DNA of 64,000 nucleotides from Herbiconiux daphne (lineage in GTDB: Bacteria; Actinomycetota; Actinomycetes; Actinomycetales; Microbacteriaceae), in contig NZ_JANLCJ010000012.1 in NCBI RefSeq assembly GCF_024979295.1, forward strand, positions 24,050 through 88,049, written 5' to 3'. Shown here in pieces: positions 10,946-20,303 of the stretch. Position 1 is the first letter of the stretch. Each line of letters begins with the position of its first letter. The notes below the pieces were generated by a model, which did no database searches, was not told the DNA's origin, and saw nothing but the letters and a program-made list of their open reading frames with translations. Both the position numbers and the translations under genes were made by a program.

Positions 10946-10957
10946 TCAGCCTGTGCC

Positions 10958-11452
10958 TCAGCTCGCGCGCAGCACGTCGTCGGTGAACGAGTGCAGCCGG
11001 GAGCTCAGGCCCTCGGCGCGCGACGAGATGATCTCGGCCGGGTCGGGCTGCATGTCGGACTTCGGCGGCACGATGCGGATGAGCATCGAGCAGGTGAGGT
11101 CGGAGCAGATGTAGTAGCCCACCGTGCTGCCGTCGATGCCGGCCTGGCCGGCACGCGGCGCGGTGAACAGGGTGACCTGACCGCCCGGCAGGGGAGTGCG
11201 GCAGAGCGAGCACATGGCCGAGATGCCGGGGCGGGTGCGCGAGCCGGCGGCCTTCAGCAGGATGCCGGTGGGCCGCCCGTCGCGCCAGTAGACGATGTAG
11301 CCGCGGTGGATGGCGTGCGCGTCGCGCCAGCCGAGGAACTCGCGGTCTTCCCACACGATCTCGTGCAACCCCGGCAGGGTCATGTGGGCGAGCTCGTGCG
11401 CGCTCGTGTTCGTGAACGACCCGCGGATCTCCGCCTCGGTGAGTGGCTGCAT
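10958..11452 (-). CDS. FBP-domain (treble-clef zinc finger) protein
   Basis: This 164-residue protein matches the C-terminal FBP module found in fusidic-acid-resistance-type EF-G-binding proteins. Two cysteine pairs, CSLC near residue 82 and CSDLTC near 118, would hold a zinc ion, and a WRDAHAIHRGYIVYW stretch precedes them. Stand-alone FBP proteins occur throughout actinobacteria and probably act on the ribosome or EF-G, but this is inference. The ATG at 11450-11452 is preceded by TAGGCT (11460-11465 read on the minus strand) with a 7-nt gap and no Shine-Dalgarno, a leaderless arrangement. Confidence 0.8.
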   Translation of the reverse strand: MQPLTEAEIRGSFTNTSAHELAHMTLPGLHEIVWEDREFLGWRDAHAIHRGYIVYWRDGRPTGILLKAAGSRTRPGISAMCSLCRTPLPGGQVTLFTAPRAGQAGIDGSTVGYYICSDLTCSMLIRIVPPKSDMQPDPAEIISSRAEGLSSRLHSFTDDVLRAS

Positions 11453-11510
11453 CGGTTCGAGCCTAATCGGATGCGTGCGCGCTGCAAGTCGGCCCGCACG
11501 CATCCGAGGG

Positions 11511-11900
11511 TCAGTGGAACTGCGGGATGATCAGATAGAGCCCGTAGAGCACGGCCGCGACACCGAACGCGAAGCAGGCCCAGGCGCCGGCGGTCGCGGC
11601 CACCGGGCGGTGCCGGATGCCGCTGCCACTGCCACCAGAGCCATGCGCGCCGCCGCCACTGCCACCCGAGGCATCCACGCCACCGCCGCCACCGCCGCCA
11701 CCACCGCCGCCGAGCGACAGCAGCCGCAGCCCGAGCGCATACGACGCCACCACCGCGATGGTCGCGGCGAACGCTGCCACGAACACCACCACGAACGACC
11801 CCCAGTCCACCCCGAGGAACTGCCCCTCGCCCGAGGCGACCACGGCGGCCCTCACGACCTGCCCGCCTGCCATCTGATCGCTCAGCATCAGCCCGCTCAT
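11511..11900 (-). CDS. Small membrane protein linked to PiT transporter
   Basis: This 129-residue protein overlaps the PiT stop codon (ATGA) and so is co-translated with the phosphate transporter. It has one hydrophobic segment near 36-56, a Gly tract of 11 residues followed by a Gly/Ser/His-rich linker to about 95, and a second segment near 103-125. No catalytic motif is seen. A structural or regulatory partner of the transporter is a guess from position only. The Gly tract is encoded by repeated GGC/GGT codons and may vary in length between strains. Confidence 0.65.
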   Translation of the reverse strand: MSGLMLSDQMAGGQVVRAAVVASGEGQFLGVDWGSFVVVFVAAFAATIAVVASYALGLRLLSLGGGGGGGGGGGVDASGGSGGGAHGSGGSGSGIRHRPVAATAGAWACFAFGVAAVLYGLYLIIPQFH

Positions 11901-13045
11901 CGTGCACCCGCCTTCTCGGGCTCCGCGCCCGCTTCGTCGACGTCGTTGACGTTCTCGTGGTTCACCGGGTGCTTGCGCGCGAGCACGAAGAACGTGGTGC
12001 CCACCGCGAGCGCCAGCACCACCACGATGATGAGCCCCACCGTGCTGGTCGACGCGGCCCACGCCGCCAGCCCGCCGACGAGCGCGGCCGCGGGCAGGGT
12101 GACGAGCCATCCGGTGGCGATGCGCCCGACGATGCCCCAGTGCACGGTCGCGAGCCGGCGGCCGAGACCGGCGCCCACGACCGCGCCCGACGTGACCTGG
12201 GTGGTCGAGAGCGCGAAGCCGAGGTGCGACGACACCAGGATCGTGGCCGCCGAACTCGTCTCGGCGGCGAATCCCTGAGGCGACTGGATGTCGGTGATGC
12301 GCTTGCCGACCGTGCGCATGATGCGCCAGCCGCCGAGGTAGGTGCCGAGCGCGATGGCGAGACCGCAGCTGACGATCACCCAGAACTGCGGCCCCGAACC
12401 GGCATCCTGATAGCCCGCCGCGATCAGCGTCAGGGTGATGACGCCCATCGTCTTCTGGGCGTCGTTGGTGCCGTGCGCGAGCGACACGAGCGACGCCGAC
12501 ACGGTCTGGCCGTGCCGGAACCCGGTCTCCGAGCCCCGCGCCTTCGCCTGCTTCGTGATGCGATAGGCGGCATAGGTCGCCACGAGCGCCACCGAACCCG
12601 CCACGAGCGGCGACAGCAGTGCCGGAATCACCACGTTCGAGAGCACCACGGCGAAGTTCACGGCGTCGAACCCCGCCCCGATGATGGCGGCGCCGATCAG
12701 GCCGCCGAAGAGGGCGTGGGTGGAGCTCGACGGCAGGCCGAGATACCAGGTGGTGAGGTTCCAGAGCACCGCGCCCACCAGTCCGGCGAAGATCATCGTG
12801 GGCGTGATGTCGACCCCGTTCTCGCCCTCGTTGATGATGCCGCCCGAGATGGTCTTCGCCACCTCGGTCGAGAGAAAGGCGCCGGCGAGATTCAGCACGG
12901 CCGAGATCGTCACGGCTACCCGGGGTTTCAGGGCGCCGGTGGCGACCGAGGTCGCCATGGCGTTGGCGGTGTCGTGGAAGCCGTTGGTGAAATCGAACAC
13001 CAGGGCGATCGCGACGACCAGAAGAACGGTGATGAGCACATCCAT
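11897..13045 (-). CDS. PiT-family inorganic phosphate transporter
   Basis: This 382-residue membrane protein couples phosphate (as metal phosphate) uptake to the proton gradient. The family signature appears twice: GFHDTANAMATSVATG at about 22-37 and SLAHGTNDAQKTMGV near 190-204, the inverted repeat halves of PiT proteins. About ten hydrophobic helices are visible. The ATG at 13043-13045 places the first membrane helix at the N-terminus; an upstream in-frame GTG would add 17 Arg-rich residues. GGAAGG lies about 8 nt upstream. The small membrane gene follows with a 4-nt overlap. No PhoU homologue is nearby. Confidence 0.93.
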   Translation of the reverse strand: MDVLITVLLVVAIALVFDFTNGFHDTANAMATSVATGALKPRVAVTISAVLNLAGAFLSTEVAKTISGGIINEGENGVDITPTMIFAGLVGAVLWNLTTWYLGLPSSSTHALFGGLIGAAIIGAGFDAVNFAVVLSNVVIPALLSPLVAGSVALVATYAAYRITKQAKARGSETGFRHGQTVSASLVSLAHGTNDAQKTMGVITLTLIAAGYQDAGSGPQFWVIVSCGLAIALGTYLGGWRIMRTVGKRITDIQSPQGFAAETSSAATILVSSHLGFALSTTQVTSGAVVGAGLGRRLATVHWGIVGRIATGWLVTLPAAALVGGLAAWAASTSTVGLIIVVVLALAVGTTFFVLARKHPVNHENVNDVDEAGAEPEKAGAR

Positions 13046-13141
13046 GCGGGCGGCCTTCCGTCGGCTGTTCGGCAGGAGCCGCGGTCGCGGCCCCACCGAC
13101 CTGCCTATGCCCGCAGCCGGTGCCTCGCTCGGGGGCGCAGG

Positions 13142-14974
<1,833 letters not shown>

Positions 14975-15084
14975 CTGCTGATTGTGTCAACCTCGGCTGG
15001 CATCCGGCCGCAGACGCGCTCGGGTGTGTGGCTCGGAGTGGTGCTCGGTTGTGTTGTGCAGACGCCCGTAACAGAATGGGGCGG

Positions 15085-15813
15085 ATGAAGTACCAAGGCC
15101 CACTGCTCGGCGTCGTCGCCATGACGTTCGTGTTCGGTGTCGCCGTCGCCACGTCGGTGCCCGCCGCGTCACTCACGACCCCGGATTCGTTCGACAACGT
15201 CGAGATCGACGCGGCCGTCGGCGGCGAGCAGTCGTTCGCCGCCCTCGACGGAGCAGCGCCCTCGGTGTCGCGCGACGGCTACGTCGTGCACACGCCGACC
15301 CCCACCCCGACTCCGACGCCGAAGGCCGTCGCGGTGTCGACGAGCGAGGGCGGCTACGGGGGAGCGCAGTGCCAGGCCGGCTCCGACGCGGTCGCCGAGT
15401 CGGTCGCGTTCTCGCCCGTCTATCCCGACGGCAACCGCATGTCCGACGGGTTCGGGCCGCGCGCGGAGGGTTTCCACAAGGGCATCGACATGCTCAACGG
15501 GCCGGGGGTGCCGGTGCACTCCATCGCCGACGGCGTCGTGATCGCGGCATCCGGTGACGGCGGCACGGGCGGGGTCTACCTCTCGATCGCGCACAAGGTG
15601 GGCGGCGCGGCGGTCTGCAGCATGTACATGCACTTCCAGGACGGCTCGCTCACCGTGGGCGTGGGATCCATCGTCACGGCCGGCCAGGTGATCGGCCTCA
15701 CCGGCCGCACCGGCAACGCCACCACCGAGCACACCCACTTCGAGCTCTACGGCGCCGACGGCGTGCGCTACGACCCCATCCCGTTCCTGACCGAGCACGG
15801 CATCGCCCCCTGA
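15085..15813 (+). CDS. Secreted M23-family peptidase
   Basis: The protein is about 242 residues. An N-terminal hydrophobic segment (about 5-28) is a signal peptide or anchor, followed by a disordered region with a PTPTPTPTP spacer near 75. The C-terminal LytM/M23 domain has the zinc ligands of HKGIDM near 143 and HTHFEL near 222, with GDGGTGGVYLSIAHK between them. Such enzymes cut peptide cross-bridges in peptidoglycan during growth or division. An in-frame ATG 9 nt upstream is an alternative start. It is divergent from the GH15 gene, about 110 nt away. Confidence 0.87.
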   Translation: MKYQGPLLGVVAMTFVFGVAVATSVPAASLTTPDSFDNVEIDAAVGGEQSFAALDGAAPSVSRDGYVVHTPTPTPTPTPKAVAVSTSEGGYGGAQCQAGSDAVAESVAFSPVYPDGNRMSDGFGPRAEGFHKGIDMLNGPGVPVHSIADGVVIAASGDGGTGGVYLSIAHKVGGAAVCSMYMHFQDGSLTVGVGSIVTAGQVIGLTGRTGNATTEHTHFELYGADGVRYDPIPFLTEHGIAP

Positions 15814-15841
15814 GCCGGCCCCTCGTCTCTCGATGTTCTAG

Positions 15842-15910
15842 TCGCGATATATCTTGACTTCGCCGAACTCGCGATATAACGTGTTCTCATCGAAGACGCG
15901 ATATATCGCG
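15842..15910 (+). promoter_or_regulatory. Three phased PadR-type operator sites over a promoter
   Basis: CGCGATATA occurs three times in the same orientation, starting at 15843, 15870 and 15897, an exact 27-bp period. The third site is the perfect 14-bp palindrome CGCGATATATCGCG (15897-15910). TTGACT (15854-15859) and TATAAC (15875-15880), 15 nt apart, form a likely promoter, with the second site overlapping the -10 box. The operon encodes a PadR regulator, so autorepression through these sites is inferred. Confidence 0.7.
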
Positions 15911-15930
15911 TGGTAGGCAGGAGAGAAACC

Positions 15931-16776
15931 GTGGCATTGGAGAAGTGGATCGTCAACGGTCCGAAAGTCATCGACATCGAGCTCGTGCGCTCGCTGAAGA
16001 TCGGCCTCATCGCGGGCCAGGTCGACGTCATCGGCCACGACGAGCCGGGCGCGCGCATCGAGGTGCACTCGGTCACCGGCAAAGACCTCAAGATCTCGAT
16101 CGACGGCGACCACCTCGAGATCGACCACCCCCAACTCCGGTGGGACAACTTCATCGAGGTGTTCAGGTCGTGGCGCAGCAACGCGCGTGTCGACATCAGC
16201 CTCATGGTGCCCCGCGACGTGGCCCTCAAGTTCGGGGTCATCTCGGCGAGCGGTCTCATCTCGGGCCTCGCCACGGATGCCCGCATCAGCACCGTGTCGG
16301 GCGACATCGTGGTCGACCAGGTGGTGGGCGACCTCGACGTCAACAGTGTCAACGGCGAGATCTCGATCCGCGACCACACCGGGCTCGTGAACGCGCACAC
16401 GGTGTCGGGCGACATCGCCGCGTCGGGCGCCATCCGCCGGTTCTCGTCCGACGGCGTCTCGGCCGAGGTGTTCGTCGACTCCACCGGCACGCCCGACGAG
16501 ATCCAGAACAACACCGTCTCGGGCGATCTCACCGTGCGCCTCGACCCCGAGGTGGCCGCGCGCTACAACGTGAACTCGGTCTCGGGCACGCTGCAGCTCG
16601 GCCCCAGCACCATCAAGGGCCTCCGCGGCGCGGGCTACAACGGCGTCACCGGCACGCTCGACGGGTCGTGGACGGAGTTCCGCGCCAACTCGGTGTCGGG
16701 CAACATCACGGTGATCTTCCGCGACGAGCCGACGCCGGCCCCCGGCCCGTCGTTCGACGAGGGGGCCTCGGTATGA
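15931..16776 (+). CDS. DUF4097-family beta-solenoid-like protein
   Basis: This 281-residue protein is a DUF4097 (putative adhesin-type) protein. From about residue 90 it contains repeated S-G-[DEN]-[IL] turns (TVSGDIVV, SVNGEISI, TVSGDIAA, TVSGDLTV, SVSGTLQL, SVSGNITV), the rung pattern of a right-handed beta helix. No signal peptide or anchor is seen. A GTG at 15931 preceded by AGGAGAG is the best start; the upstream GTG would lie in the operator region. Its stop codon overlaps the PadR start (ATGA), and DUF4097/PadR pairs of this kind are common in actinobacteria. Function is unknown; membrane-stress sensing is one possibility. Confidence 0.82.
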   Translation: MALEKWIVNGPKVIDIELVRSLKIGLIAGQVDVIGHDEPGARIEVHSVTGKDLKISIDGDHLEIDHPQLRWDNFIEVFRSWRSNARVDISLMVPRDVALKFGVISASGLISGLATDARISTVSGDIVVDQVVGDLDVNSVNGEISIRDHTGLVNAHTVSGDIAASGAIRRFSSDGVSAEVFVDSTGTPDEIQNNTVSGDLTVRLDPEVAARYNVNSVSGTLQLGPSTIKGLRGAGYNGVTGTLDGSWTEFRANSVSGNITVIFRDEPTPAPGPSFDEGASV

Positions 16777-17522
16777 CCCCCGTCTTCGGCCACGGCCATC
16801 TGCGGCTCTACCTGCTCAGCCTGCTCGACGAGTCGCCCAAGCACGGTTACGAGCTCATCCAGGCGCTGAGCGAGCGTTTCGGCGGCACCTACAGCCCGAG
16901 CGCCGGCACCATCTACCCGCGGCTCGCGAAGCTCGAAGAAGAGGGGCTGGTGACCAAGTCGGCCGACGGGCGCAAGACCGTCTACTCGATCACGGATGCC
17001 GGTCGCGCCGAGCTCGAGTCCCGCCGCGGCGATCTCGACGACATCGAGGCGGAACTCTCCGACTCGGTGCGCCGGCTGGCCGACGAGGTGCGCACGGGCG
17101 TCAACCAGGCCATGAAGAGCCTCAAGGCCGATCTGGCGTCGGCGGCCCGCGAGGCCCGCTCGAGCGCCAAGGCCGGGTGGGCGGCCGGAACCGCCTCCGC
17201 GGCATCCGGTGCGGCGTCGGGCCAGGGCGGCGCAAGCGGCTCGGACGGCTCGAGCGGCTCGGGCAGCGCAGGCGGCTCGGGCGCGTCGGCGGGCGGCGGC
17301 ACGGGCACCGGGGGAGCGGGCTCGACCCGCGCCGACTCGACCAGGGCGCTGCGCGATGCGGATGCCACGATCACCGAGTTCCGGCAGCAGCTGCGGCTCG
17401 ACCTGCGCACGGCGGCCGGGCGGGGCGAGCTCGACCCGCACTTGGTGTCGCGCCTGAAGCTCCGGCTCGACGAGGTGCGCGGCGAGTTCCGCGACGAGCT
17501 CAGGGGAGCCCGCGCCGAGTAG
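16773..17522 (+). CDS. PadR-family transcriptional regulator with long linker
   Basis: The 249-residue protein starts with a PadR winged helix: LYLLSLLDESPKHGYELIQ at 10-28, the recognition region GTYSPSAGTIYPRL near 37-50, and the wing near 55-75. A helical segment (about 85-130) follows, then an unusual Gly/Ser/Ala-rich linker of about 60 residues, and a final helical region (190-245) that may dimerise. Typical PadR proteins are 100-200 residues, so the linker is extra. It overlaps the DUF4097 gene by 4 nt and probably represses the operon through the phased CGCGATATA sites. Confidence 0.9.
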   Translation: MTPVFGHGHLRLYLLSLLDESPKHGYELIQALSERFGGTYSPSAGTIYPRLAKLEEEGLVTKSADGRKTVYSITDAGRAELESRRGDLDDIEAELSDSVRRLADEVRTGVNQAMKSLKADLASAAREARSSAKAGWAAGTASAASGAASGQGGASGSDGSSGSGSAGGSGASAGGGTGTGGAGSTRADSTRALRDADATITEFRQQLRLDLRTAAGRGELDPHLVSRLKLRLDEVRGEFRDELRGARAE

Positions 17523-17549
17523 GCGCCGGCGGCTCGAGCAGGCGGACTG

Positions 17550-17569
17550 CAGGGGGCCCTCGCCCCCTG
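17550..17569 (+). terminator. Hairpin after padR gene
   Basis: CAGGGGG and CCCCCTG form a perfect 7-bp stem with a 6-nt loop, 27 nt after the PadR stop codon. No T run follows, so termination may be weak or factor-dependent. Confidence 0.45.
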
Positions 17570-17580
17570 TAGTATCGCTG

Positions 17581-17724
17581 GGAGAAGGGGAGTATCCCAC
17601 TTCGCTGTCATCGTCATCACGGTGTCCGTCGCCGGGCACCCGGGGGCAGCGGCGTTCTCGTCACGGATATGGTCACGGTCTCGGCCGTGGTCACGATCGC
17701 GGCGATCGCGCGGGAGAGACTTTC
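17581..17724 (+). promoter_or_regulatory. Candidate yybP-ykoY (manganese) riboswitch
   Basis: The leader of the TerC gene starts with AAGGGGAGTATCCC (17585-17598), which fits the conserved GGGGAGUA of the yybP-ykoY class, and has GTCATCAC at 17613-17620. Near its end GAGAGAC is followed by CTTTC (17720-17724), which can pair with GAAGG at 17584-17588 to close the P1 stem. The class is known upstream of TerC genes in actinobacteria and senses Mn2+. The inner stems were not folded computationally. A second CTTTC lies directly next to the GAAAGG ribosome binding site (17750-17759) and could mask it. Confidence 0.55.
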
Positions 17725-17765
17725 GGCGCTTCGTGCTGCCCGCATCCCACTTTCGAAAGGCCCTC

Positions 17766-18848
17766 GTGCTGGAGCTTCCCCTCGCATTCGAGATCACGTC
17801 ACTGGTCGTGCTCGTGCTCATCCTGGCCGCCGACCTCATCATCGCGTTCAAGCGGCCGCACGTGCCCTCGTTCAAAGAGGCCACGCTCTGGGTCGTGTTC
17901 TACGTGGTGCTCGCGCTGATCTTCGCGCTGCTCATGCTGCTCTTCGCCGACGGGGAGCACGCGGGGCAGTTCCTGGCGGGCTGGCTCACCGAATACAGCC
18001 TGTCGATCGACAACCTGTTCGTGTTCGTCATCATCATGTCGCGCTTCAACGTGCCGCGGAAATACCAGCAGGAAGCCCTGATGGTGGGCATCATCATCGC
18101 GCTCGTGCTGCGCGGCATCTTCATCCTGATCGGCGCACAGCTGATCGAGACCCTGAGCTGGATCTTCTACATCTTCGGCGCGTTCCTGCTCTACACCGCG
18201 TGGAAGCAGGCCTTCGGCAAGCAAGACGAGGGCGACGGCGAGAACGGCCTCGTGCGCATGCTGCGCAAGCGCGTCAACATCGCCCCCGACTTCGACGGCG
18301 CGAAGGTGCGCACCACCTTCAACGGCAAGAAGATGTTCACGCCGATGCTGATCGTGTTCCTCGCGCTCGGGTCGACCGACCTGTTGTTCGCACTCGACTC
18401 CATCCCCGCCATCTTCGGCATCACGCAGTCGCCGTTCATCGTGTTCACGGCGAACGTGTTCGCGCTGATGGGGCTGCGGCAGCTCTACTTCCTGCTCGGT
18501 GGGCTGCTCGAGAAGCTCGTCTACCTGCACTACGGCATCGCGTTCATCCTCGCGTTCATCGGCGTGAAGCTCGTCTTCCACGCCCTGCACGAGAACGAGG
18601 TGTTCTTCATCAACGGCGGCGAGCACATCGAGTGGATCCCCGAGATCGACACCTGGACCTCGCTCGCCGTCATCATCCTCTCGATGGCCGTCGCCACGGT
18701 CGCCTCCCTCATCAAGATGCGCCGCGACGGCAAGTCCCCGGCCGCCGAACTCGCCGACGCCGCCCACCCCGACCGCGACGCCCCCGCCCCCGCCCCCGAG
18801 GCCGCGGCCCCCGCCCCCGCCCCTGAGGCTCCCGACCGCGACAAGTAG
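17766..18848 (+). CDS. TerC/Alx-family membrane protein, probable Mn2+ exporter
   Basis: This 360-residue protein has eight or nine membrane helices from residue 8 to about 305. Family motifs are EYSLSIDNLFVFVII near 78-92 and GSTDLLFALDSIPAIFGIT near 202-220, whose acidic residues line the metal site in TerC proteins. The C-terminus is an Ala/Pro-rich tail (PAPAPEAAAPAPAPEAP). The start is a GTG at 17766 preceded by GAAAGG; earlier in-frame starts would run through the leader RNA. TerC/Alx proteins export manganese, some loading secreted proteins, and the candidate Mn2+ riboswitch upstream supports that role. Confidence 0.9.
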   Translation: MLELPLAFEITSLVVLVLILAADLIIAFKRPHVPSFKEATLWVVFYVVLALIFALLMLLFADGEHAGQFLAGWLTEYSLSIDNLFVFVIIMSRFNVPRKYQQEALMVGIIIALVLRGIFILIGAQLIETLSWIFYIFGAFLLYTAWKQAFGKQDEGDGENGLVRMLRKRVNIAPDFDGAKVRTTFNGKKMFTPMLIVFLALGSTDLLFALDSIPAIFGITQSPFIVFTANVFALMGLRQLYFLLGGLLEKLVYLHYGIAFILAFIGVKLVFHALHENEVFFINGGEHIEWIPEIDTWTSLAVIILSMAVATVASLIKMRRDGKSPAAELADAAHPDRDAPAPAPEAAAPAPAPEAPDRDK

Positions 18849-18870
18849 CCCCTCCCTTCCCCCACCCCGC

Positions 18871-18927
18871 CGAGAAGTCACTTTCCGTTCCAACCCGGGC
18901 CGACTTGGGCCGCATTTCGACTTCTCG
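18871..18927 (+). repeat. 57-bp inverted-ended element, copy 1
   Basis: The element starts with CGAGAAGTCA and ends with CGACTTCTCG, a 10-bp terminal inverted repeat with one mismatch. The interior is related base for base to copies 2, 3 and 4. It lies 23 nt after the TerC stop codon. Confidence 0.85.
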
Positions 18928-18963
18928 CGGCCGCTTCAGCGGGGCACGCAACCCGCACCTCGC

Positions 18964-19020
18964 CGAGAAGTCACTTTTCGGTCCAACTCGGCCCGATTCG
19001 GCACACATCCTGACTTCTCG
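18964..19020 (+). repeat. 57-bp inverted-ended element, copy 2
   Basis: Perfect ends CGAGAAGTCA / TGACTTCTCG, again exactly 57 bp, same orientation as copy 1. The core keeps CTTTTCGGTC and CACATCC in the same places. Confidence 0.87.
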
Positions 19021-19040
19021 TGCGCCAGCTCCCACCTCGC

Positions 19041-19097
19041 CGAGAAGTCACTTTTCGGTGTAACTCGTGCCGGTTTGGCGCACATTTTGACTTCTCG
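19041..19097 (+). repeat. 57-bp inverted-ended element, copy 3
   Basis: Perfect ends CGAGAAGTCA / TGACTTCTCG, 57 bp, same orientation as copies 1 and 2. It ends 77 nt before the start of the nuclease-like gene. Copies 1-3 and their short spacers fill most of the 326-nt gap between the TerC gene and that gene; nothing else is seen there apart from a weak CACAGT box before the start codon. Confidence 0.87.
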
Positions 19098-19174
19098 TGG
19101 GTGGGCGGGTGGGCGTTGTCCACAGATCTGCGGATGACGCAGCAGGGCGGCCCGGCAGCGGGCACAGTAGCGGC

Positions 19175-20104
19175 ATGCCACATCGTTCCGTTCTGCCGTA
19201 TGCGTTGCGCGATCGCGCGTTCACGACCGCTGAGGGGCGCGCCGCGGGAGTCGGCGAACAGAGGATGCGCGGCCCCGACCTCGCAGCGCCGTTCCCCGGC
19301 GTGCGGATGCCGCGCGACGATGCGCCCGGCCTCCTTCCTCTCTGCCGCGCGCTCGACCTGCGACTGCGCGCCGACACCGCGTTCAGTCACGCGACGGCCG
19401 CCCTGCTCTGGCACGTGCCGCTCCCGGAACGGTTGCAGCAGAGCGTCGAGTTGCACGTGTCCACGGTCGCGCCCGCCACCCGGGTGCGGGTGCACGGCGT
19501 CGTCGGTCACACGTCGCCGTGCGGCACCCCCTTCGAGCGGAGGTACGGTCTGCGCGTGACAGGGCCGGCCGACACCTTCATCGCTCTCGCCGGCGTCCTG
19601 TCGTTCGACGACCTCGTTGCCGCCGGTGACCACCTCGTGCTGACGCCGCGCTACGACACCGCCGAGCGCCGCCCCTATGTGCCGCTGCTGCGACTGGCCG
19701 AGCGGGTGTCGTCGTATTCCGGTCGGCATGCGCGCCGGGTGCGGGAGGCATTCGCCGCCGTGCGTGACGGGGCGGAGTCCCGTCAAGAGACCAGGCTCAG
19801 GCTCGCCATGGTGCGCCGCGGCCTCCCGGAGCCGCTGCTGAATCGCGACATCCACGATCTCTCAGGCGAGCTCATCGGTCGCGCCGACATGGTCTACCCG
19901 TTCTGGCGGGTGATCGTCGAGTACGACGGAGACCACCACCGCACCGACGCCGCTCAGCACGACCGCGACATCACCCGCCGCGAGGAGTTCGCCCTCGCCG
20001 ACTACCGCTACGTCTCTGTGCGCAAGTACGGCATGACGCACACGCCCGACTCGGGTGCCGCACGCGCCGAGCGTGCCCTGCGCCTCGCGGGCTGGCGGCC
20101 CTGA
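19175..20104 (+). CDS. DUF559/Vsr-like PD-(D/E)XK nuclease-domain protein
   Basis: The protein is 309 residues. The C-terminal third looks like a very-short-patch-repair-type nuclease fold: Glu in ESRQE near 201, Asp in GRADMVYP near 238, and the acidic pair in IVEYDGDHH near 247-252, the D...E-x-D-G pattern of DUF559 proteins. The N-terminal two thirds (winged-helix-like, with HATAALLWHVPLPE near 70) resemble the AbiEi-type antitoxin-domain proteins abundant in Microbacteriaceae. Cellular role is unknown. The ATG at 19175 was chosen over upstream starts because those would read through copy 3 of the repeat. The gene is bracketed by four 57-bp elements. Confidence 0.75.
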   Translation: MPHRSVLPYALRDRAFTTAEGRAAGVGEQRMRGPDLAAPFPGVRMPRDDAPGLLPLCRALDLRLRADTAFSHATAALLWHVPLPERLQQSVELHVSTVAPATRVRVHGVVGHTSPCGTPFERRYGLRVTGPADTFIALAGVLSFDDLVAAGDHLVLTPRYDTAERRPYVPLLRLAERVSSYSGRHARRVREAFAAVRDGAESRQETRLRLAMVRRGLPEPLLNRDIHDLSGELIGRADMVYPFWRVIVEYDGDHHRTDAAQHDRDITRREEFALADYRYVSVRKYGMTHTPDSGAARAERALRLAGWRP

Positions 20105-20135
20105 GGTGTCGCCGGCAAGCCGAGACCCCACCCCT

Positions 20136-20192
20136 CGAGAAGTCGAAATGTGTCGCAAACCCGGTTCGATTGCAACGGAAAGTGACTTCTCG
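20136..20192 (-). repeat. 57-bp inverted-ended element, copy 4 (inverted)
   Basis: Exactly 57 bp and in the opposite orientation to copies 1-3: read on the minus strand it begins CGAGAAGTCACTTTCCGTT, the same first 19 bases as copy 1. Flanking CCCCT and AGGGG extend the palindrome to 20131-20197. It lies 31 nt after the nuclease-like gene. Confidence 0.85.
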
Positions 20193-20206
20193 AGGGGAGG
20201 GAGAGG

Positions 20207-20294
20207 GGGCACGGCGCGGGCGTGCCAGACGGCACCGTGCGGGCTTGAGAGAGGGCGCGGTGCGGGCGTGAAAGAGGGCACGGGCGGGCGCGGA
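20207..20294 (+). repeat. Degenerate tandem repeat of about 23 bp
   Basis: About 3.7 imperfect units built on GGGCRCGGYGCGGGCGTGARA start near 20207, 20231, 20253 and 20276. The repeat sits between copy 4 of the 57-bp element and the leucine leader promoter. No function is evident. Confidence 0.5.
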
Positions 20295-20303
20295 GGGCGG
20301 TGG

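Noticed and set aside
11668..11712. Repeated CCGCC/CCACC triplets as a possible regulatory microsatellite
   Set aside because: They encode a Gly tract inside a coding region; length may vary but no regulatory role is indicated.
18871..19097. Three spaced repeats near 19 kb as a short CRISPR array
   Set aside because: Spacers are 20 and 36 nt, the repeats differ internally by many bases, carry terminal inverted repeats, and no cas genes are near.
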